Below are positions 27,803 to 35,598 of a DNA stretch of 64,000 nt, one piece after another. The stretch comes from Algoriphagus sp. (GTDB lineage: Bacteria > Bacteroidota > Bacteroidia > Cytophagales > Cyclobacteriaceae): contig NZ_JABXIN010000011.1 in the NCBI RefSeq assembly GCF_013373065.1, positions 1 to 64,000 on the forward strand, written 5' to 3'. Position 1 is the stretch's first letter; each line of letters begins with the position of its first letter. The notes beneath the pieces are model-generated. The model was not told the origin of the DNA. It saw only the letters and a program-made list of their open reading frames with translations, and did no database searches. The translations under genes and the position numbers were made by a program.

Positions 27803-28873
27803 TTAATTCTCAATCCCAATTTCTTCAGCTACTCTTTTCATGGTTTTAATCAATGCTTCGTTTTCGGATTTCTTCCCGATAGTAATTCGCAAACAATCCT
27901 CGCAAAGTTGAACCTTGGAACGGTTCCGTACAATTATCTTTTGATCGATTAATTGATTATAAAATTCTGTTGCCTTCGGTACTTTCACCAAAAAAAAATT
28001 GGCATTGGATGGATATATTTTTTGGACGAAATCAAGGTTTCTCAATTCATATTCCAAGCTATTCTTTTCTTCAAGGATAGTTTGAATCATGGCCTTGACC
28101 TTCTTTTCATTCTGAAGTGCCTTCAGTACATACTCTTGTGTCAGTCCTGAAATATTATACGGTGGTTTAATCCGGTTCAAAATTCGAATCAGCTCTTCAG
28201 AAGCAAAAGCCATCCCTAGCCGGAGGGAAGCCAGGCCCCATGCTTTCGAAAGGGTTTGCATTACCAATAAGTTCGGAAACTTATCTAACTCCAGTGTAAA
28301 ACTTGGCTCATCATTAAAATCAATGTAGGCTTCATCAATGACTACCAATCCTTGAAATTGGTTTAGAATTTCATAAATCGAATCCCGCTTGATTTTATTT
28401 CCGCTTGGATTGTTCGGAGAGCAGATGAAAATAATTTTGGTATGTTCATCTACCTGATGTAATACTTCTTTGGGATCGATTTGAAATTCTTCTGTTAAAG
28501 AAACCTTTTTTGTAAGGACATCATTTATAGCCGCACTGACTTCATACATCCCATAAGTAGGGGGAAGAAGAATGACATTGTCTTTTCCGGGATTACAAAA
28601 TGCCCTAAATAAAAGGTCAATGGCTTCATCAGATCCGTTTCCCAAGAAGATCTGCTCAGGGCGAACTCCCTTGATTTTGGAGAGCTTCTTTTTAATCTCC
28701 CATTGATAAGGGTCTGGGTAGCGATTGAAGTCTTCTTCAGTAGCAGACCCTAGAGGGTTTTCATTGGCATCCAGGAATATTCCTTCTGTTCCGGTATACT
28801 CATCCCGAGCTGAAGTATAGGGCTTCAAGGAAGCAATATGTGGCCTAAGTAAAGAATTTAAATTAAATGCCAT
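27803..28873 (-). CDS. hisC: Histidinol-phosphate aminotransferase
   Basis: A 356-residue fold-type I PLP enzyme. NPLGSATEEDFNRYPDP near the N-terminus, SPNNPSGN, VVIDEAYIDF and the PLP-Lys motif QTLSKAWGLASLRLG define HisC. It converts imidazole-acetol phosphate and glutamate into histidinol phosphate. Its ATG shares one base with the hisD stop codon (TAATG), so the two are translationally coupled. Confidence 0.95.
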   Translation of the reverse strand: MAFNLNSLLRPHIASLKPYTSARDEYTGTEGIFLDANENPLGSATEEDFNRYPDPYQWEIKKKLSKIKGVRPEQIFLGNGSDEAIDLLFRAFCNPGKDNVILLPPTYGMYEVSAAINDVLTKKVSLTEEFQIDPKEVLHQVDEHTKIIFICSPNNPSGNKIKRDSIYEILNQFQGLVVIDEAYIDFNDEPSFTLELDKFPNLLVMQTLSKAWGLASLRLGMAFASEELIRILNRIKPPYNISGLTQEYVLKALQNEKKVKAMIQTILEEKNSLEYELRNLDFVQKIYPSNANFFLVKVPKATEFYNQLIDQKIIVRNRSKVQLCEDCLRITIGKKSENEALIKTMKRVAEEIGIEN

Positions 28874-30165
28874 TAGGAATTCTTTTTCAGGTAGTTAAGA
28901 CGAACAGAAACGGCATTCTTGTGAGCTTGGAGTAATTCTTCCTGAGCCATGACTTCTACAGTCGGCCCTAAGTTTTTCAATCCTTCTGGACTTAATTTTT
29001 GATAAGTGATTTTCTTAACAAAACTATCCAAAGAAACACCGCTATAATTGCGTGCATAGCCATATGTCGGAAGAGTGTGATTAGTCCCTGATGCGTAATC
29101 TCCTACTGACTCTGGGGTATATTTTCCAATAAAAACAGAACCGGCATTGACGATTCCTTGGACAGCCTCTTCTTCTTGTTCCACGCTGATGATCAAGTGT
29201 TCCGGTGCATAGAAGTTGATCAAGTCCAAGGCAGTTTTTAGATCATCTAGAACGATAGCAACCGAGTTTTCCAATGACTTCTTGGCGATATCCTTTCTGG
29301 GTAGTTGTTCTACTTGAACTTCAATTTCCTTAAGAACCTTTTTTGCAAATTTTTGGCTGTGCGTCACAAGGACTACTTGGGAATCAACTCCATGTTCCGC
29401 CTGAGATAACAAATCCGCCGCGACGAAAGCTGGAATAGCAGTATCATCTGCATAGACTAAAACCTCCGAAGGACCTGCTGGCATATCAATAGCTACTCCA
29501 TAACTCGTTGCAAGTTGCTTGGCTGCCGTAACGAATTGGTTACCCGGTCCAAAAATCTTATCGACTTGAGGAACAGATTCTGTCCCAAAAGTCATGGCGG
29601 CAATTGCCTGGGCACCTCCAGATTTGATGATTTTATTGATTCCTATCAAATCAGCTGTAAAAAGGATTGCCGGATGGATTTTTCCCTCTTCATTAGGAGG
29701 AGTACAAAGAACGATTTCCTTGCATCCAGCCAATTTTGCTGGAATACCAAGCATGAGCACTGTACTGAAAAGGGGAGCTGTTCCTCCAGGGATATAAAGG
29801 CCTACCCGTTGAATAGGGACACTTTTTCGTCTACAAATAACTCCCGGCATAACCTCTTCCACAAGTTCCGCTTGTATTTGCGCACCGTGAAAGCGTTCAA
29901 TATTTCGTTTGGCGGTAAGAATAGCATCCTTTAATTCAGGAGAAAGGGCTGAAGCTGCAGCTTTAATTTCGGATTGATCCACTCGGAGCTCTTGAAGCTC
30001 TACATGATCAAACTCATAGGCATATTTGATCAGTGCTTTATCTCCTTTTCGTTCTACTTTACGAAGGATAGGCTTGACAATCCGGTTTATTTTTTTGGTT
30101 TTGAAAACTGGCCTCGCCAATTCCTCTTTCCAAGTAGAAACATCTGGGTTGATGAGAATTTTCAT
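28873..30165 (-). CDS. hisD: Histidinol dehydrogenase
   Basis: A 430-residue zinc enzyme oxidising histidinol to histidine with two NAD+. GGTAPLFSTVLMLGIPAKLAGC, FGPGNQFVTAAKQ, DMPAGPSEVLV, ADLLSQAEHG and the C-terminal FVGKYTPE-like FIGKYTPESVGDYASGTNHTLP region (catalytic Glu and His) are all present. Full length. Second gene of the operon, 38 nt after hisG. Confidence 0.96.
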   Translation of the reverse strand: MKILINPDVSTWKEELARPVFKTKKINRIVKPILRKVERKGDKALIKYAYEFDHVELQELRVDQSEIKAAASALSPELKDAILTAKRNIERFHGAQIQAELVEEVMPGVICRRKSVPIQRVGLYIPGGTAPLFSTVLMLGIPAKLAGCKEIVLCTPPNEEGKIHPAILFTADLIGINKIIKSGGAQAIAAMTFGTESVPQVDKIFGPGNQFVTAAKQLATSYGVAIDMPAGPSEVLVYADDTAIPAFVAADLLSQAEHGVDSQVVLVTHSQKFAKKVLKEIEVQVEQLPRKDIAKKSLENSVAIVLDDLKTALDLINFYAPEHLIISVEQEEEAVQGIVNAGSVFIGKYTPESVGDYASGTNHTLPTYGYARNYSGVSLDSFVKKITYQKLSPEGLKNLGPTVEVMAQEELLQAHKNAVSVRLNYLKKNS

Positions 30166-30203
30166 CAGGCAAATTTTTTCGTTGGACTTTTTATTTGATA
30201 AGC

Positions 30204-31064
30204 TTATATCACCATTTTTTCGATGGGAACTACCAGAATTCCTTCAGCACCAGCGGCTCGGAGTTCTTCGATATTCTCCCAGAATTGATCCTCACTCAAA
30301 ACCGAATGAACGGATGACCAGCCTTCCTGTGCTAATGGAAGAATCGTTGGACTTCGCATTCCTGGAATCAAGCTTATTATTTTTTCTAATGCATGATTTG
30401 GAGCATTTAGAAGCACATATTTATTGCTTTTTCCTTTTTGTACTGCATTGATACGGAACAAAAGTTTTTCTACAATCGCTTGCTTCCAGTCTTCCAGATT
30501 TTCATTGGCAATTAGTACTGCCTCCGAATAGAAGATTTCCTCAACCTCCTTAAGCCCGTTCATCATCAAGGTTGAGCCAGAGCTTACTATATCACAGATA
30601 CCTTCTGCCAATCCGATGCTCGGTGCAATTTCTACGGAACCGCTAATTTCATGGATATCTGCCTGAACCCCTTTTTGCTCGAGGTAATCTTGAAGAATTT
30701 TAGGATAGGAAGTTGCAATGCTTTTTCCCTGAAAATAATCAAGCCCAATATAGGTTTGACCTTTAGGGATGGCTAGTGAAAGTCTACATTTTGAAAAACC
30801 CAGTTTTTTGAGGGTTTGGACTTTTTTGTCCTTTTCAACTAATTCATTTTCTCCAACAATACCCAAATCAGCGACCCCATCTGCCACATAGCCAGGGATA
30901 TCATCATCCCGAAGGAACAAAAATTCGATAGGGAAATTGGTTGAAGTAGATTTGAGTTTACCGGTTCCGTTGTAAAATTTGATCCCACATTCCTTGATCA
31001 ATTTCAACGAATCCTCTGATAGTCGTCCGCTTTTTTGAACAGCGATACGGATAATTTTTTCCAT
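30204..31064 (-). CDS. hisG: ATP phosphoribosyltransferase, long form
   Basis: A 286-residue enzyme that commits PRPP and ATP to histidine synthesis. IRIAVQKSGRLSEDSLKLIKECG begins the catalytic domain, with GVADLGIVGENEL and the PRPP-binding EGICDIVSSGSTLMMNGL. The C-terminal 80 residues (from about 205) form the ACT-like regulatory domain of the long form, which is inhibited by histidine and needs no HisZ. It is the first structural gene of the operon, 102 nt behind a His-rich leader ORF, so both transcription (inferred) and activity (family knowledge) respond to histidine. Confidence 0.95.
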   Translation of the reverse strand: MEKIIRIAVQKSGRLSEDSLKLIKECGIKFYNGTGKLKSTSTNFPIEFLFLRDDDIPGYVADGVADLGIVGENELVEKDKKVQTLKKLGFSKCRLSLAIPKGQTYIGLDYFQGKSIATSYPKILQDYLEQKGVQADIHEISGSVEIAPSIGLAEGICDIVSSGSTLMMNGLKEVEEIFYSEAVLIANENLEDWKQAIVEKLLFRINAVQKGKSNKYVLLNAPNHALEKIISLIPGMRSPTILPLAQEGWSSVHSVLSEDQFWENIEELRAAGAEGILVVPIEKMVI

Positions 31065-31107
31065 GAGTCTAAAATACGCTAAGAAATAAACTTGATGAAT
31101 GAAATTT

Positions 31108-31177
31108 GGTGAAAAGTGGAATCCTTGATTCCAGAGTCACCGGATTGGGTGTGTATTTATTCCTCCTTAAGAGGAAT
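31108..31177 (-). promoter_or_regulatory. Candidate his attenuator: two leader hairpins
   Basis: On the transcript, hairpin 1 (31177-31159) is ATTCCTC-TTAAG-GAGGAAT around the leader stop codon. Hairpin 2 (31141-31108) is GGTGA...TGGAATC-AAG-GATTCCA...TCACC. Both stems contain GGAAT and ATTCC blocks, so arm exchange is possible depending on where a ribosome stalls on the His codons. Hairpin 2 has only a short TTTT after its inner stem, so a classical terminator is not obvious; the mechanism is inferred. Confidence 0.6.
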
Positions 31178-31250
31178 GATGGAAATGATGCACATGCACC
31201 TGATGGTGATGTGAAGAAAAAATGGCGATATAAATGCCCTGAGCTTTCAT
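31167..31250 (-). CDS. Histidine-rich his operon leader peptide
   Basis: A 27-codon ORF missing from the ORF track because of its size. It begins ATG AAA GCT and ends SSHHHQVHVHHFHHSS, with eight His codons (14-16, 19, 21, 22, 24, 25) among the last fourteen residues, and stops at TAA 31169-31167. It is the first ORF after a consensus promoter and lies upstream of hisG on the same strand. That composition and position are what a ribosome-mediated attenuator leader needs, as in enterobacterial HisL, although the sequence itself is not similar. The ATG is only about 5 nt beyond the predicted transcription start, so it may be translated as a near-leaderless message. Confidence 0.85.
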   Translation of the reverse strand: MKAQGIYIAIFSSHHHQVHVHHFHHSS

Positions 31251-31259
31251 TTACGGTGA

Positions 31260-31290
31260 CAAAGTTAACCACAGGGATGAAACATGCAAA
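31260..31290 (-). promoter_or_regulatory. Promoter of the his operon
   Basis: The minus strand reads TTTG (31290-31287), exactly 19 nt of spacer, then TAACTTTG (31267-31260). Both elements match the Bacteroidota primary sigma consensus TTTG-N19-21-TAnnTTTG without a mismatch. The leader peptide ATG follows 9 nt later. Confidence 0.8.
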
Positions 31291-31311
31291 TTGATAAAAG
31301 GGTTTTCGGAA

Positions 31312-32580
31312 TTAATTGATGGGTGGTTGCCAAGGGCCATAAACTGCCTCTCTAAATGCCTTGTGAAGGCCGATTCCATCATAGGGAGTCAACTGTACAA
31401 ATAAAATTGCAATCAATTCATTTTTTGGATCGATAAAAAACAAGGTGCTTAAAGCTCCATCCCAAAAGAATTCGCCCACTTCTCCTTGGTTTTCCTGCGC
31501 ATTTTGTGGGGGAGCAATTCGTACTGCAAAGTCGATCCCAAAGCCTACCTGTCCACGATGAGGTAACCAAGAACGTTCCTTTATTGAGTCTGGAAGGTGA
31601 TTGGTTCGCATCAATGCAACAGAAGCTGGTTGAAGAATCGCTTGGTTTTCGTGTTGGCCTTCATTCAAAAGCATTTTAGCAAACTTCAAATAATCATCAA
31701 TAGTACTGCTCAGACCGAAGCCTCCGGGGGTCAAAGGCCAATGATTGTAACTGAAACGGTAGGCTATCGAGTCGTCTTGGCGAGCTACAAATCCATCTGC
31801 TTGCCGCTCATAAACAGCTGCCATTCGATCTCTGAATTCTTCTGGAACATAGTACATGGTTTCCTCCATCCCTAAGGGATCCAGTATTTCTTTTTGTAAA
31901 AATTCATCATAGGGCATTCCTGCTAGTTTTTCAACCAAATAGGCTTGAATATCCACGCATAGGCCATATTCCCATTGAGTGCCTGGTTGAAACCAAAGAG
32001 GAGTACTCCCTATTTTTTCAGCCATACTGGCTAAAGTATTGTTATAATTTCGGGCATCTTTTTCCTTCATTATTTCACTCAAACCGGGAATATTATCCCG
32101 GTTTGGAAAGCCGGCCGTGTGACGGGTAATATCCCTAACACTTATGGATCGATCAGCTTCTGTCAGAATCATTTGACCGTTTTCATCCACTCCTTGATAC
32201 ACTTCCATATTGGAAAATTCCGGTAAATATTTTTCCAATGGATCATCCAATTCGAACATTCCCCGCTCATAAAGCTTCATCAACGCAGTGCCTGTAATGG
32301 GTTTGGTCATGGAATAAATCTGAACCAGCGTTTGACGTTCCATGGGTTTTTGCTTTTCCCGATCGGCATAGCCATATGCCTGAAAATATCGTTCTTCTCC
32401 TTTTTCATAAATCAAAGCAGAAATTCCAGCAACTTTACCTGATTCAATAAAGGACTTTAAGGTACTGTCGACTCGGACTTGAGCAACCTCATCAAAAACT
32501 AGTTTTGTGGATTGGGGAGAAGAACCACATGCTGTTAGAATTAATTGAAGGAGAAGGATGAAGTAAACCGCGCGGAACAT
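31312..32580 (-). CDS. Class C beta-lactamase-fold serine hydrolase, lipoprotein
   Basis: A 422-residue lipoprotein (signal ends LTAC, Cys18) with the serine beta-lactamase/DD-peptidase fold. The SxxK nucleophile motif is SMTK (Ser90, Lys93), followed by ISVRDITRHTAGFP and GGFGLSSTIDDYLKFAKML typical of the family. Such proteins are mostly esterases or D-amino-acid peptidases rather than antibiotic-hydrolysing enzymes; the substrate is unknown. It acts in the periplasm or at a membrane. A second, more distant relative is at 55288-56502. It reads toward the his promoter, whose -33 box lies 21 nt beyond its stop. Confidence 0.85.
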   Translation of the reverse strand: MFRAVYFILLLQLILTACGSSPQSTKLVFDEVAQVRVDSTLKSFIESGKVAGISALIYEKGEERYFQAYGYADREKQKPMERQTLVQIYSMTKPITGTALMKLYERGMFELDDPLEKYLPEFSNMEVYQGVDENGQMILTEADRSISVRDITRHTAGFPNRDNIPGLSEIMKEKDARNYNNTLASMAEKIGSTPLWFQPGTQWEYGLCVDIQAYLVEKLAGMPYDEFLQKEILDPLGMEETMYYVPEEFRDRMAAVYERQADGFVARQDDSIAYRFSYNHWPLTPGGFGLSSTIDDYLKFAKMLLNEGQHENQAILQPASVALMRTNHLPDSIKERSWLPHRGQVGFGIDFAVRIAPPQNAQENQGEVGEFFWDGALSTLFFIDPKNELIAILFVQLTPYDGIGLHKAFREAVYGPWQPPIN

Positions 32581-32610
32581 AAGTAGAGTAGAATTCGATT
32601 GGATAGAAAT

Positions 32611-33342
32611 TTAAAAAATATCTTTTTTCATTTTTGCTGACCATCTTTTTATTCCATCAATGGCAAATTCTGCAATGGCTTTATATCCTAGGTTTGAAGG
32701 ATGAATTCCGTCACTACAGAAAAATTCTTTGTCTAAGCTCATCTGTATTTTCTCATAAATCAATAATGGATTTGATGTAGCGAGCTTTTGCATTTCACCT
32801 GTCAGAAACCCCCGCTGTTTTTCTAGGTAAAATTGAAGACTAGTTGGAAAGGATGGGAAAAGCTGTACTGGGGGAATATCTGCGAGATATATCCATTTGG
32901 GTGATAAATCTTGTTGAAGTTGTTTGATGAGGTATTCAAGCTTGTTTCTAAAGTCTTTCGGATTAGTCAATCGAAAGCAATCATTAGCCCCGATGAAGAG
33001 GAATATTCCTTCAAAATCCCCTATTAATCCGGATAAATCCTCTTGGAATGTAGGAATCAATTCTTTTACCCGAAGGCCATTTTTTCCAAGATTAATGACT
33101 TGATAATTTTGATCAAACATCCTGTAAATATTTCCGGCTAAGGTATTTTCCGGTTCACTCGCCCCAACACCCGCAGCAGTGGACTCTCCAAGAATAAGAA
33201 TACGTTTTGTATTTGTGCCTAGAATTAAATGATTGCTTTTGGCAGGTGGTAAGGGGTTGTTTTTCCTTACTTGTTTTGCCTGAAAAATTAAATAGGGTAA
33301 AACCGGAAAGAGTTGGGCTTGAAACAAACGGTAGCTGCGCAT
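32611..33342 (-). CDS. SGNH/GDSL-family hydrolase
   Basis: A 243-residue esterase-fold protein. Block I is ILGESTAAGVGASEP (Ser nucleophile, variant of GDSL), block III GANDCF (Asn) and block V DGIHPSNLGY (Asp/His). The N-terminus is hydrophobic but lacks a clear cleavage site, so location is uncertain. The family removes acyl or acetyl groups from lipids or sugars. Its start directly adjoins the stop of the SUI1-like gene, which points to an operon. Confidence 0.85.
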   Translation of the reverse strand: MRSYRLFQAQLFPVLPYLIFQAKQVRKNNPLPPAKSNHLILGTNTKRILILGESTAAGVGASEPENTLAGNIYRMFDQNYQVINLGKNGLRVKELIPTFQEDLSGLIGDFEGIFLFIGANDCFRLTNPKDFRNKLEYLIKQLQQDLSPKWIYLADIPPVQLFPSFPTSLQFYLEKQRGFLTGEMQKLATSNPLLIYEKIQMSLDKEFFCSDGIHPSNLGYKAIAEFAIDGIKRWSAKMKKDIF

Positions 33343-33696
33343 TTATCCGCCGGCTTTTTTGGCTCGGTAGCCTTCTTTCAATAGAATCTGAAGGATTTTT
33401 TCACGATGGTCTCCCTGAATTAATATCTCGCCATCTTTTGCGGAGCCACCAACACCGCATTTGGACTTCAATAGTTTGCCAAGTTCTTTTAAATCTTCTT
33501 CCGAACCTACAAATCCACTAATCAAGGTTACCTGCTTGCCACCTCTTGCTTTTTTATCGAGCATCACTTTTAAGTTTTGCTCAGCAGGAGAGAGCGTTTC
33601 AGCCGAATCATCCGAATCGTATTGATATTCAAAATCTGAGGAGGTTGAGTAAACGACCCCATCTCTTTTTTTCCAATCGTTGTTTTTTCTATCCAT
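33343..33696 (-). CDS. SUI1/eIF1-family translation factor (YciH-like)
   Basis: A 117-residue protein whose C-terminal half is the SUI1 fold: KARGGKQVTLISGFVG, LGKLLKSKCGVGGSAKDGEILIQGDHREKILQILL. The N-terminal 45 residues are charged and probably disordered. Family members bind the small ribosomal subunit and affect start-codon fidelity. It lies between the universal stress protein gene, which has its own terminator, and the SGNH hydrolase gene. Confidence 0.9.
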   Translation of the reverse strand: MDRKNNDWKKRDGVVYSTSSDFEYQYDSDDSAETLSPAEQNLKVMLDKKARGGKQVTLISGFVGSEEDLKELGKLLKSKCGVGGSAKDGEILIQGDHREKILQILLKEGYRAKKAGG

Positions 33697-33705
33697 GTCG
33701 TAAAA

Positions 33706-33738
33706 TTAAAAAAGCCTGCGGAATTGCAGGCTTTCAAT
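33706..33738 (-). terminator. Terminator of the universal stress protein gene
   Basis: The 9-bp stem AAAGCCTGC / GCAGGCTTT, read on the minus strand and followed by a T-rich run (TTTTTTAATTTT), lies just after the usp stop codon. Confidence 0.85.
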
Positions 33739-33753
33739 ATTTATCAATTCAGT

Positions 33754-34605
33754 TTATTCGATTCGTAAAGTCCACACAGGTCGTTTCGCATGATTGACAA
33801 CATCCTCGGCAATACTGCCGGTGATTAAATGAAGAAAACCTGTTCTTCCACTGGTAGCCATGGCAATCAGATCTGCATCTACATCTTCTGCAAACTGAGT
33901 AATACCGGCCTCTTCTGAGGTCGAGTTGTAGATCTCCGCCTTCACGTTTTTCATTTCAAACTCTTTCACAAATCGTTTAATTCGTGACATAGAGTCTCGT
34001 GTCTGCTCAAAGTTGCTAGGCGTATTCACAATCACTAAATAAACTTCCGCGTCAAACAGATGCTGAAGACGTTTTAAACGTGCAGCGATTTCAGCTGAAT
34101 TTTGTCTAAAATCACTGGCAAATACAATCTTTTTGAGATCACTTGGATTGACTGCTGCTTTGATGGTAACAACTGGGCATTTAGCAGTTCTAACAATTTT
34201 TTCAGTATTGGAGCCGATTAAGACTTCTTCCAGTCCTGAAGAACCTTTTGAGCCCATAACTACCAAATCGGGGTTTTCCTCCAAAATAGACTCGGATATT
34301 CCTTTATAGGCATTCCCTAATTTAATCTTGGTCTTCAAAGAGTAGCTTTTTCCGCGATGGCTTTCTCCAAGTTCTTCCATTTGTTTTTTGCGCCGATCCG
34401 CCAGTTCAACGAAAAAAATCTGATTTTCAATTTCAGGCATCATTTCTCCCCCGCCCATGGTTCCAAAGCCAGTGCCGCTAGGAATCTCCAAAACATGCAA
34501 AACTTCTATTTGGACATTATCCAATCTGCTGGCTAATGCCGTAGTAAAATCGAGGGCGTTCTGAGCTTCCTCAGAAAAATCATAAGGTACAAGTACTTTG
34601 GTCAT
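33754..34605 (-). CDS. Universal stress protein, two UspA domains
   Basis: A 283-residue tandem UspA protein. Domain 1 (about 1-148) has VLVPYDFSEEAQNALDFT and the ATP-loop-like VVMGSKGSSGLEEVLIGSNTEKIV; domain 2 (about 155-283) has KIVFASDFRQNSAE and a diverged loop IAMATSGRTGFLHLITGSIAEDVV. The G-x2-G-x9-G-S pattern suggests nucleotide binding in at least the first domain. Cytoplasmic stress protein of unknown client. Monocistronic to judge by the terminator after it. Confidence 0.92.
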   Translation of the reverse strand: MTKVLVPYDFSEEAQNALDFTTALASRLDNVQIEVLHVLEIPSGTGFGTMGGGEMMPEIENQIFFVELADRRKKQMEELGESHRGKSYSLKTKIKLGNAYKGISESILEENPDLVVMGSKGSSGLEEVLIGSNTEKIVRTAKCPVVTIKAAVNPSDLKKIVFASDFRQNSAEIAARLKRLQHLFDAEVYLVIVNTPSNFEQTRDSMSRIKRFVKEFEMKNVKAEIYNSTSEEAGITQFAEDVDADLIAMATSGRTGFLHLITGSIAEDVVNHAKRPVWTLRIE

Positions 34606-34675
34606 GGCAAGGTTAATTGTTGTATTATGCCAAATTAATATAAAAATTATAGGAAAAAAGGACTTTGATCAGGTT

Positions 34676-35587
34676 TCAAAAAACTAAAAGCCCGATTCCA
34701 AATAATATGACCCAAAGCAATGTACTTAAAGCCATTTTTTTAAGAAAAGGATCTGTTTGGGCAGCACTTTTAGCCTGCTGAACACCTAAGCCAATTTTTC
34801 CCATTAGCGGGAAAGCCAAAAAAGCGAGTAGGGGTAGGTAAGATTGGATTTGGACAGCAAAAAGAATCAAAAAAATGTTTCCTCCGATAATCAATATCCA
34901 GTTATAGGATACAGCTGCTTTTCTTCCTATCCGGACAGGGATAGATTTTTTACCTGCTTTTTGATCAGATTCTATGTCCCGGATATTGTTGATATTCAGG
35001 ACTGCTGTACTGAAACAACCCAATGCACCTCCAATAAAGATTACCTCCCAGTCAAATTGCAAACCATGAAGAAAATAGGTCCCTGCAACTCCCAATAGTC
35101 CAAAAAAAAGAAAAACAGAAATATCACCTAGGCCTGCATAACCATAGGGGTTTGAGCCGGATGTATAGGAGACTGCAGCCCAAATAGCTAACAAGCCCAG
35201 ACCCATAAAAACTGAAAAAAGGACCCAATCATTGAGCGAAATGTAAATGAGGCTAACTCCAGAAATGAAAGAAAGCATTCCTACTACATACATCGCCTTT
35301 TTCATTTCACCTAATGAAATCACTCCAGATTGGACAGCGCGTATAGGGCCGGTTCGATCCTGGGAGTCTGCTCCATGGACACTATCTCCATAATCATTGG
35401 AGAGATTGGAAAGGACTTGTAAGAATATGGTGGTTAGAGAGGCAAGCAGCAAGATTTCCCATCTAAAAACCTCCTTGTAAGCGGCAAGGATTGAACCTGC
35501 AAAAATGCTGGCCAAGGCTAGGGGTAAAGTGCGAAGCCTGACTGCATGCAGCCAGGCCTCTTTTTTATGGGATATGCTTTTTTTCAA
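34676..35587 (-). CDS. menA: 1,4-dihydroxy-2-naphthoate polyprenyltransferase
   Basis: A 303-residue UbiA-family membrane enzyme with eight or nine hydrophobic segments. The prenyl-diphosphate site is NLSNDYGDSVHGADSQDRTGPIRAV, with the second Asp-rich motif NINNIRDIESDQKAGKKSIPVRIG. It attaches the polyprenyl tail to DHNA on the way to menaquinone, the usual respiratory quinone of this phylum. No other men genes are in the window. Confidence 0.92.
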   Translation of the reverse strand: MKKSISHKKEAWLHAVRLRTLPLALASIFAGSILAAYKEVFRWEILLLASLTTIFLQVLSNLSNDYGDSVHGADSQDRTGPIRAVQSGVISLGEMKKAMYVVGMLSFISGVSLIYISLNDWVLFSVFMGLGLLAIWAAVSYTSGSNPYGYAGLGDISVFLFFGLLGVAGTYFLHGLQFDWEVIFIGGALGCFSTAVLNINNIRDIESDQKAGKKSIPVRIGRKAAVSYNWILIIGGNIFLILFAVQIQSYLPLLAFLAFPLMGKIGLGVQQAKSAAQTDPFLKKMALSTLLWVILFGIGLLVF

Positions 35588-35598
35588 CCTTTTGAAAA

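Noticed and set aside
31153-31169. Shine-Dalgarno-like AAGGAGG after the leader stop codon
   Set aside because: No start codon follows at the right distance, Bacteroidota genes rarely use such sites, and the sequence is better explained as the 3' arm of leader hairpin 1.
31069-31272. 67-codon minus-strand ORF overlapping the his leader
   Set aside because: It is a different frame on the same strand; the His-rich frame has the start, stop and composition expected of a leader, whereas this one has no recognisable feature.
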